DNA from: a virus
Direction: 5' to 3' (one strand)
Virus record (IMG/VR): IMGVR_UViG_3300013126_000153
Location: 1-30,627 of that record
Length of the DNA: 30,627 nt
Shown: positions 25,601-30,627 of the stretch, piece by piece
Numbering within the stretch: position 1 is the stretch's first letter
How the letters are laid out: each line of letters begins with the position of its first letter
Position numbers and translations under genes: made by a program
The notes under the pieces: model-generated
The model's database searches: none
Told to the model about the DNA's origin: nothing
Seen by the model: only the letters and a program-made list of their open reading frames with translations

Positions 25601-26090
25601 TGTAGATGGTGATTTAGTGAATAATACTTTTATTCCTGAAAATAATTATATTTTTAATAATCTGTTAAAAGAACCTTTTTATGTTGGCGCTACTCCGTCC
25701 TTTAATAATCGGTCTCTTGCTAATAGACTTAAACAAAAAAATACTTTCTTTGCTCATAAAATGAGAATAAAGAATCTTTATTTATATGATAATGTACTTG
25801 ATACCAGTCAAATAAATTTACATACTAAGCAGGGATTAAATTTTTATGAAATGATTTATGACATACCATCTGGTAGAAGAAATATTTTGGATGAAATTGA
25901 ATTTGTCTTTAAAAACAAAATACCGGGCTTTAAATCTGGTATATTTGACTTAGAAATAAAAAATACCGGTATTACAGACAGTATCCTTAAATTTAAGCTT
26001 GAACAGCAAATAAAACAAATTTTAGATAATGTTATACCCTCATATACTAAGTTAAGAAACATTATATGGAGTGATTTAAATGCAAGCTAG
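22686..26090 (+). CDS. Large tail protein: LamG-like domain interrupted by a beta-propeller
   Basis: 1134 residues. The N-terminal 330 residues are helical then beta-rich and unassigned. About 330-480 has a distinctive tail-protein stretch (FQPDKLSYFHAPQDLFPY, SDKLFKKEADYKYN). At about 581 a concanavalin-like/LamG domain opens (FTLSFYLDTNHWDKPFANQI) but is broken off. Residues about 620-935 read as propeller blades (FVILENDDVVRINIDG, NNIDFDNTGFLNIIAYND, DFDGYIWALHSGNKLSKL). The LamG fold then resumes at about 953 with YHHFAVRVDTFKGIISLYVDG and PFYVGATP. The last 70 residues are amphipathic helices (LKFKLEQQIKQIL) that could anchor it. It overlaps the next gene by 11 bases, suggesting co-translation and perhaps partnership in the virion. 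Confidence 0.85.
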   Translation: MEIKPLNKESFPSIRLNYELDSTAKVVKDNFENEQNLDILLNNFLKDARDTASNKYSNFYLTDRVNLSKNLEFKSLENPKIEKFTTWLASDADQLLTTKTDFWTLANDVEGGDTVVYVAASGTPFDINNKYIFDIEFLSEKICRISHSYSNYTRYLTINYLNATGNTFFCLDNGQNPFDPNSTQSFYYLYDRKNDFIVIYKLINDIAYIIYTYEVTKDITLFLPETSDDFGFLNDQIYRCRSRFEPQNSPTVNSIYALYSKNFKSNNLNIDDRPAPFNEFCPSYASLDNNFLINTEYYNLSDKNLPINLLTLKNTSTPSNFQSRNNPFAVKEPEIQQRQYRKIFTGTNQIGGNDNINLSYETFTSERKFQPDKLSYFHAPQDLFPYQKLNINDSGLVESGAIAGDHPLRSDKLFKKEADYKYNSSFGDTTDEQNGRYLCSWLSAGPTTKTRPVWVDRYYFPQQTTYISAFTSGPNPFYNYFSEVQSLQNEMPFLKQVVVDIPSRCTLEPGVLYAYHHLGKQTINNLIKNLDLYLYEKDLSLYTNITYDGLSGVLIKDESYEYSFFGDEYGKSSRVSSPDYFNKFTLSFYLDTNHWDKPFANQIIGNYVNDGFGIFNTNYVTPYITLVAPSAVHIFNTDLTYVDSKNFNSNVKNIIRYEQCEDYFVILENDDVVRINIDGVSLNKLILDDISNVRGLYPINNNFCFVLTGLASYDFFLVNTDTGAISSYDNTGYLYDQANNIDFDNTGFLNIIAYNDQVYPIQGYTPKRFKDDIYLSWLNYIFVYNTINKDQVSAYKFDDLIDFNIDFDGYIWALHSGNKLSKLTTSNDKTLLSTITFDLSGSFKNIDLINYFEGDQYRQELLLYSRLSTNENYNYMRIDKVNYDGNIVKTVTVNSNLSSDLISDTTGGDYARYFVREKYFKNNINAKLKLRNVYNYNDSLLVDLPFNLTAFDVGYHHFAVRVDTFKGIISLYVDGDLVNNTFIPENNYIFNNLLKEPFYVGATPSFNNRSLANRLKQKNTFFAHKMRIKNLYLYDNVLDTSQINLHTKQGLNFYEMIYDIPSGRRNILDEIEFVFKNKIPGFKSGIFDLEIKNTGITDSILKFKLEQQIKQILDNVIPSYTKLRNIIWSDLNAS
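26068..26071 (+). promoter_or_regulatory. Shine-Dalgarno-like site GGAG for the gene at 26080
   Basis: GGAG (within GGAGTGA) lies eight bases before the ATG at 26080. It is the only convincing ribosome binding site seen in the window, and it serves a start inside the preceding gene, where no late promoter is available. Confidence 0.55.
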
Positions 26091-27732
26091 TGAAATAACT
26101 AAATCATATAATTATTTTTATGACAGAACACTTGGTGGAGAAATTACCCTGCCTTATAAGCTTAATGACATATTGATACCAATAAATGAACTTTCTTACA
26201 GCGGGACTATAAACGAAGCATATGAAAAATTACAAAATAATTTAATTTATTTGTATTCTTTAACTAAATTAGCTGATAACAATATACCATTTGATTATTC
26301 AAAAATAGCATCCGGCTCACCAACTGCGTTATTTGCACTGTCGGGCGCGTTTGCATGGATTTCAACAAATCAATCTTCTACTTCTAATAGTAAACCGCTT
26401 TCTTCCTATGGATATCCACAACTTGATAAATTGGTTGGGGGAAATTTTACCGATAAAACTCCGGTAGGAACTTTTAACAATATTGGTTTCTTTATTTCTA
26501 ATACACATATATACGCATTAACAAGTAATTATGATCGTTCGCTTATTGGACCATACATATCTGCAAATTCTGTTACAGAAAATTCATTATTTACTTTTGG
26601 TGAATTAAATTCTATTGCTATCGATGGGTCTAAAAATTATATTTTTGTATCTGACAAGCGCAATGATACTATTTATCAGTATGATATATCTAATTTAGTA
26701 ACCGAAGACAATATTATTGGTAGAAAGCTTGTATATGTAGATAGTATGGGTGGCACAGGTACTTATCTTGATATAGATAAATTTAACAACCCTTGCTTTT
26801 TAAACATCTATAAAAATGATTTATATGTCCTAGATAAAGGTAATTTTTGTATTAAAGTTTATGATAGCAATTTAAATTGGAAGAAAACTTATAGAAATAG
26901 AGAGTTATTTTTTGAAAATAATGTTACTGGTTTTAGAATAAACCAGGATACAGAAAAATTTTATTTTGGATTCGAAGATAAGATTGGAATATTTACATTG
27001 AGTAACGAGCTTTCGCTCTCAACAGCTAATTTCTTTTCAATGTCTTCGTTTTTTAGCACAAACGAAAAAATTGTAGATTTTAGTTTTTCAGAAATTGATA
27101 AAAATATATTTTATGTGTTAACAAATAAAAATGTTTATAAAAAATTCATAAGTAAGCCCGAGACTAATATAGGTAAATTTCAACTTTCATATAATAATAT
27201 TACTACAACACAATTTGTTTTTAGCTTTATTGACTCATACGATAATGAAAGGGATAATTTAATTGTTTACGGTAATAGATATAATGCTGGTATGTTTTTA
27301 TCTTTCCTAGAGAAGTCAAATTATATTACTATATTAACAAATAATGATTTAGATTTTTATACTATAGATGAAATTAAAGTAAATCCTGATGAATACTCTC
27401 AAGATTGGGTTTTTAGTAAAGCTAATTATAAAATTTTGCTCAACATACTTGCAATGAGAGACAGAATAACTAAAAGATTTGCAGGCAAATATGATAATTT
27501 TGGAAATAATCTATTTTTCGGTACGTTATACTTGCTAGATGATGAAGTTCAAAAAGATGAATTTGATTATGGGCTGAACTATCTTGTAGGTATTAACGAA
27601 ATGTACAGTAATGCTATTTTAAATAGAAGTTTTTCTAAATTTTATGACCTACAAGTTCATATGCTTAGTGTTTTAAGAGATACTACAATAAATGTGTGGC
27701 CGCCTATTACTGCAACTAAGGTTATAACATAA
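26080..27732 (+). CDS. Beta-propeller tail protein (NHL-like)
   Basis: 550 residues. After a helical N-terminal part containing INEAYEKLQNNLIYLYSLTK (43-62), residues about 85-380 look like propeller blades with the NHL-type phrase pattern: LNSIAIDGSKNYIFVSDKRN (about 175-194), YDISN, KNDLYVLDKGNFCIKVYD and EKFYFGFEDKIGIFTL. The C-terminal 100 residues are helical (ILAMRDRITKRFAGKYDNFG) and end in a Trp/Pro segment. There are no enzymatic motifs. The ATG overlaps the LamG/propeller gene by 11 bases and has its own GGAG. The shared propeller content and coupled translation suggest that the two products assemble together. Confidence 0.82.
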   Translation: MQASEITKSYNYFYDRTLGGEITLPYKLNDILIPINELSYSGTINEAYEKLQNNLIYLYSLTKLADNNIPFDYSKIASGSPTALFALSGAFAWISTNQSSTSNSKPLSSYGYPQLDKLVGGNFTDKTPVGTFNNIGFFISNTHIYALTSNYDRSLIGPYISANSVTENSLFTFGELNSIAIDGSKNYIFVSDKRNDTIYQYDISNLVTEDNIIGRKLVYVDSMGGTGTYLDIDKFNNPCFLNIYKNDLYVLDKGNFCIKVYDSNLNWKKTYRNRELFFENNVTGFRINQDTEKFYFGFEDKIGIFTLSNELSLSTANFFSMSSFFSTNEKIVDFSFSEIDKNIFYVLTNKNVYKKFISKPETNIGKFQLSYNNITTTQFVFSFIDSYDNERDNLIVYGNRYNAGMFLSFLEKSNYITILTNNDLDFYTIDEIKVNPDEYSQDWVFSKANYKILLNILAMRDRITKRFAGKYDNFGNNLFFGTLYLLDDEVQKDEFDYGLNYLVGINEMYSNAILNRSFSKFYDLQVHMLSVLRDTTINVWPPITATKVIT

Positions 27733-27751
27733 TTTTTTAGTTTAAAAATTA
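27730..27751. other. AT-only inverted repeat between operons
   Basis: Arms TAATTTTT (27730-27737) and AAAAATTA (27744-27751) are perfectly complementary around a six-base loop, starting at the stop codon of the gene ending at 27732. With only A-T pairs and no following T-run it is a weak hairpin at best, and it is not called a terminator. Confidence 0.3.
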
Positions 27752-27759
27752 GAATAGTT

Positions 27760-27767
27760 TATAAATA
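27760..27767 (+). promoter_or_regulatory. T4-type late promoter, exact core (TATAAATA)
   Basis: Exact TATAAATA in the 42-base gap before the fibre genes, ending seven bases before the ATG at 27775. Predicted leader is about two bases. Confidence 0.6.
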
Positions 27768-27774
27768 CATATAT

Positions 27775-28029
27775 ATGGCTGGAAATGCACGTTTTCATAA
27801 CAAATATCATAGAGCTAATCACCACACTAATAATACCCCGGGTATACCCGATAGTGGTTCTGACCCTATTGCATCTTCTTTGTTTCCTTTTCAAGGAGAC
27901 TTTGTTTTAAACGGTTCATTATCTGCTAGCGGCTTTAAAACTGGCGGTTCTACAGGCATAGATTATGTTGCTACTATTAACGGTGTAACATACACCTGGA
28001 AAAAAGGTATTTTAATAAGCGCGGTATAA
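27775..28029 (+). CDS. Small fibre-region protein
   Basis: 84 residues. The N-terminus is His/Asn-rich (FHNKYHRANHHTN, 6-18), followed by a PGIPDSGSDPIASSLFPFQ segment and a fibre-like FVLNGSLSASGF stretch. Short proteins opening this way, in front of fibre genes, look familiar from marine T4-like phages, but no function is known to me. The FVLNGSLS-type end resembles the start of tail-fibre repeats, so it may be a fibre adaptor or capping piece. It leads a unit with the next gene, four bases away. Confidence 0.75.
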   Translation: MAGNARFHNKYHRANHHTNNTPGIPDSGSDPIASSLFPFQGDFVLNGSLSASGFKTGGSTGIDYVATINGVTYTWKKGILISAV

Positions 28030-28033
28030 TTTT

Positions 28034-28738
28034 ATGGCAGATATTAGTATAGTAAAAATTAAAGTAAGGCGTGGAACAGACTCAGATAGAAGAAGAGTAA
28101 TTCTTGATGAAGGTGAGCTCGGTTTTACAACAGATACGCAACGTTTTTTTGTCGGTGATGGTGGTACCTTAGGCGGTGTAAATATTGCTAATAAATTTCT
28201 AGGTTATGGCGATAGAACCTTGTTCGGTGATTCTCTTATAGGTGATTTTGTTTATGATACAGTACAAAATTCTCTTTACGCATTAACTTCTAACCCATCT
28301 TCACTCTCAGGAAATTGGATTAATTGTGGGGTAGTACCAGATAATACATCTATCACGCTAACTTCTGCTTATAAATTCGGTGTCGTTCCTAATAGTATTG
28401 ATAGAAGATTTGTTAATACACAGGATTTAGTTTATCTTGGTCTTTCTTCTACCGGTAATAATCAAATAACTTTAAATATTGATAATATAACAATAAAATT
28501 TAATCCTCAGCAAAAAATTTATGTTGATACTTCTACAGTTTCAGTTTCTTCATTAAAAAATACTGGCTTAGGATTAGATTTTACAGGGGTTAAGGTTGAT
28601 AATTTACCTTTATTATTCGGTCTTTCAGCAATTGCCGGTACAAACCCTACATATAATAATCTTCCATCAAAATCTTTATTTATTGTAAATGATCCATTCC
28701 CATCAAATATCTATTATTTGATGATTAAGTCGCCTTAA
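28034..28738 (+). CDS. Tail fibre-related protein with Mtd_N-like N-terminus
   Basis: 234 residues. IKVRRGTDSDRRRVILDEGE (about 8-27) followed by LGFTTDTQRFFVGDG matches the short N-terminal domain of phage fibre proteins (Mtd_N-type: RRGT...LxEGElxxxTDTxRxxxGDG) that attaches fibres to the baseplate. GDFVYDTVQNSLYALTS (about 71-87) is a second conserved stretch. Both blocks recur in the same order in the next gene, so the two are paralogues at their N-termini. The C-terminal half is beta-rich and different from its neighbour, fitting a receptor-binding or connector role. It starts four bases after the 84-aa gene with neither ribosome binding site nor promoter motif. Confidence 0.85.
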   Translation: MADISIVKIKVRRGTDSDRRRVILDEGELGFTTDTQRFFVGDGGTLGGVNIANKFLGYGDRTLFGDSLIGDFVYDTVQNSLYALTSNPSSLSGNWINCGVVPDNTSITLTSAYKFGVVPNSIDRRFVNTQDLVYLGLSSTGNNQITLNIDNITIKFNPQQKIYVDTSTVSVSSLKNTGLGLDFTGVKVDNLPLLFGLSAIAGTNPTYNNLPSKSLFIVNDPFPSNIYYLMIKSP

Positions 28739-28741
28739 ATA
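28734..28741 (+). promoter_or_regulatory. Candidate late promoter, variant (CTTAAATA)
   Basis: CTTAAATA overlaps the stop codon of the preceding gene and ends five bases before the ATG at 28747. It has one mismatch in the core. Confidence 0.35.
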
Positions 28742-28746
28742 ATTAT

Positions 28747-30627
28747 ATGCCTGGCGTATTTGAAATAACTGATACAACAGTATTAAAAATACTAGTACGT
28801 AGAGGAACTGAAGCAGAGCGTCAAAAAGTTCGTCTTGATGAAGGTGAACTTGGTTATACTATTGATTCAAAAAGGTTGTTTATTGGAGATGGTTTAGGTG
28901 GAGGCGGAAATGTTTCAGGTATCTTATATCATGGAGCCTACCCTAATGTGGATACAGTCATAAATTCGGTACCTCAAGGTTATTTTCAGTATGGAGATTT
29001 GTTTTACGATACAAACGAATCTACATTATACGCATTAGGTGAAACTGCGGGTAGTAAATTTGATGTAGGGCCTAGATATGAAGATTTAGTTTTAGAAAAA
29101 ACAACTTCACCCACAGGTCGAGTCAGAATATCTGAAAGTGTATTCGGAAAGTACACTGAGGGGGTAAATGTTAAGAGAAGAGCATTTTATTTTGACTATG
29201 ATACTAATGAACCGTTTTATAACCAAAGAATAGTAGTTAATTTTAATACACTTTATTGGGCTATCACCTCAAAATCAAATTTTAATCAATTAAATCAAGA
29301 CGGAATGTTTTATTTTGGCAATATAAAACAAAATAGCGCAAAATTAGATTTAGATTATCGTATTAATGTTAATACCACAGGCCTTAACAACGGAGCACTA
29401 GCAGTTTATAGCCCTACTAATGATGTTTTTGTAATTAGATCTCAAGGAGATTTTGGTAATGTTACCGGTACATCAAGTGTTTTAGGTCTAAGTGGAATTT
29501 ATTTTTACCCCGGGGTACCATCTATTGCAGGGGCAAGCTCTTTCATACTTACAACATCAGGTACTGCATATTTTCAAAAACCCGGTGGTTCTGCATACGA
29601 ACCATCATTCTTAGTTGATGGTTTTTCTAGATTTACAAACAGTGTAATGATAGATAATGATTGCTTGGTGTTAGGTAATCTTACTGCATTGGGTGATTTT
29701 ACTGTATTAGAAACATTTGTAACAACATCATCCTCACTATCTGTTATAAACAGTACAAATCGTGATGCCATGGTTATAAGACAAGAGGCTGCCAATTTTA
29801 ATACAGCTTATTTTTCAAATGATAATTTACCCCAAACAAGAGTTATATTTGATAGGTATTGTAGAGGTTCTTTTGGTAACGGTTTTGGTGAAACATCAAG
29901 AAACTCTGCAACCACTATAACTGGTGCACTTACTTCATTACACGTTGCGGGGGGAATTCTTGTAAGAGACGTTGCTGTATCTGATGGGGGTATGAATGGC
30001 CGCTTCGATGTTGATATGAATGGTGATTGTGTCATCAAAACAAGTTCTAACTTTTTAGACGGTAGTGTTCATGGTACCTATATTTCAAAAAACCAAGTTA
30101 ATCCTACAGCTTACCCCGCCGATCACGTAGCTCAAATATTTGGTTCTGGTACAAACGGGGGATTAAAAATTATAAGCAATACCGGTCTTGCACCTTCTTT
30201 AGTAGTAGGTTCATCAAACGCAACTAATTCTCAAAGATTATTATCTTTAAGAGTTAATGCTGCTGGCACTCTTATGTCAGATGGTTCTGAAGTTGGGTAT
30301 ATTAACCCTAACGGTTATTTTAACTTAGGTAACGGTGCTGGTGGAGATATAAATGGCAATTTAAATGTAGCCGGCTTTATTAGAGCTACAGGCGATATCG
30401 TTGCATATTTCTCATCAGATATAAAATTAAAAGATAATATTTCTAATATTACTAATTCCTTAGATAAAATAGAAAAAATTAATGGTGTTGAATTTGATTG
30501 GAAGGAAAACGAACTTCATTCTGGCCACGACGTTGGTATTATTGCACAGGAAATAGAAGAAGTTTTACCTGAAGCAGTAACAACGCGCGAAAATGGCATA
30601 AAAGCAGTAAGATATGAAAAATTAATA
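28747..30627 (+). CDS. Tail fibre protein with Mtd_N-like N-terminus and S74 intramolecular chaperone (3' end outside window)
   Basis: Open frame from ATG 28747 to the window edge, 627 codons without a stop, so the gene is truncated by the window. The N-terminus (ILVRRGTEAERQKVRLDEGE, about 15-34, then IDSKRLFIGDG) repeats the attachment domain of the previous gene. Next come a long beta-rich fibre region and glycine-rich turns (NLGNGAGGDINGNLNVAGFI near 532-551). From about residue 556 a Peptidase_S74 domain begins: SSDIKLKDNISNI with the Ser557-Lys562 dyad expected for self-cleavage, then VEFDWKEN, GHDVGIIAQEIEEVLPEAV and KAVRYEKLI. In endosialidases and T5 fibres this domain trimerises the fibre and then cuts itself off before the serine. 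Most of the S74 domain is present; only its end is missing. Likely the receptor-binding fibre. Confidence 0.92.
   Translation, partial: MPGVFEITDTTVLKILVRRGTEAERQKVRLDEGELGYTIDSKRLFIGDGLGGGGNVSGILYHGAYPNVDTVINSVPQGYFQYGDLFYDTNESTLYALGETAGSKFDVGPRYEDLVLEKTTSPTGRVRISESVFGKYTEGVNVKRRAFYFDYDTNEPFYNQRIVVNFNTLYWAITSKSNFNQLNQDGMFYFGNIKQNSAKLDLDYRINVNTTGLNNGALAVYSPTNDVFVIRSQGDFGNVTGTSSVLGLSGIYFYPGVPSIAGASSFILTTSGTAYFQKPGGSAYEPSFLVDGFSRFTNSVMIDNDCLVLGNLTALGDFTVLETFVTTSSSLSVINSTNRDAMVIRQEAANFNTAYFSNDNLPQTRVIFDRYCRGSFGNGFGETSRNSATTITGALTSLHVAGGILVRDVAVSDGGMNGRFDVDMNGDCVIKTSSNFLDGSVHGTYISKNQVNPTAYPADHVAQIFGSGTNGGLKIISNTGLAPSLVVGSSNATNSQRLLSLRVNAAGTLMSDGSEVGYINPNGYFNLGNGAGGDINGNLNVAGFIRATGDIVAYFSSDIKLKDNISNITNSLDKIEKINGVEFDWKENELHSGHDVGIIAQEIEEVLPEAVTTRENGIKAVRYEKLI

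Noticed and set aside
27730-27751. Intrinsic terminator after the propeller gene
   Set aside because: The inverted repeat is A-T only and is not followed by a T-run; the stem would be too weak to be a convincing terminator.
28747-30627. Diversity-generating retroelement target, suggested by the Mtd_N-like domain
   Set aside because: No reverse transcriptase, template repeat or variable repeat is visible, and the C-terminus is an S74 domain, not a C-type lectin fold. The N-terminal domain is common in fibres unrelated to such systems.
1-30627. tRNA genes, CRISPR arrays, insertion sequences, integrase or attachment sites
   Set aside because: No gap is large enough or has the cloverleaf, repeat-spacer or terminal-repeat pattern; all gaps between genes are at most 62 bases.

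Overview
The window is a gene-packed, AT-rich piece (roughly 30% GC by eye) of a T4-like contractile-tailed phage genome. The assignment rests on a T4-type clamp loader small subunit (gp44), baseplate wedge proteins gp25 and gp6 in the usual order, and a T4-type late promoter motif (NATAAATA) in front of many genes. The very long tail-associated proteins with PKD, LamG, beta-propeller and TP-repeat regions resemble those of marine T4-like phages. The host cannot be read from the sequence; a marine bacterium is an inference. There are no tRNA, rRNA, CRISPR, integrase or transposase genes, and no gene-free stretch above 300 bases.

Layout. 1-3.7 kb is a mixed-strand block: the 3' part of an unrecognised structural-type gene (+), a small coiled-coil protein that may be the terminase small subunit (-), a dut-gp44 pair (+) and a conserved-looking unknown (-). 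From 3707 everything is on the + strand: gp25, gp6 and a 1142-aa PKD/beta-propeller protein (3707-9458); a 1282-aa protein with a TP-rich tract (9470-13318); a 94-aa and a 494-aa protein that also carry Thr/Pro tracts, the latter with a lectin-like body (13351-15124); and a beta-propeller protein (15133-16668).

16705-21928 is a tight five-gene cassette: a GT60/Skp1-GlcNAc-transferase-like enzyme, a PAPS-type sulfotransferase, an HtrL/YibB-like transferase, a SAM methyltransferase and a two-domain glycosyltransferase. After it come more tail proteins (PKD-like, LamG plus beta-propeller, beta-propeller), a small fibre-associated protein, two proteins sharing an Mtd_N-like N-terminus, and, running off the window end, a tail fibre with an S74 auto-processing domain.

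How it fits together. NATAAATA-like motifs lie 5-8 nt before the start of nearly every gene preceded by a gap of 8 nt or more, and are missing where genes abut or overlap. This gives a readable late operon map and predicts leaderless or nearly leaderless late mRNAs. The most interesting hypothesis is that the cassette builds a decorated (possibly sulfated and methylated) O-glycan on the Thr/Pro-rich, mucin-like tails of the proteins encoded just upstream. Modification of the host surface is the main alternative.
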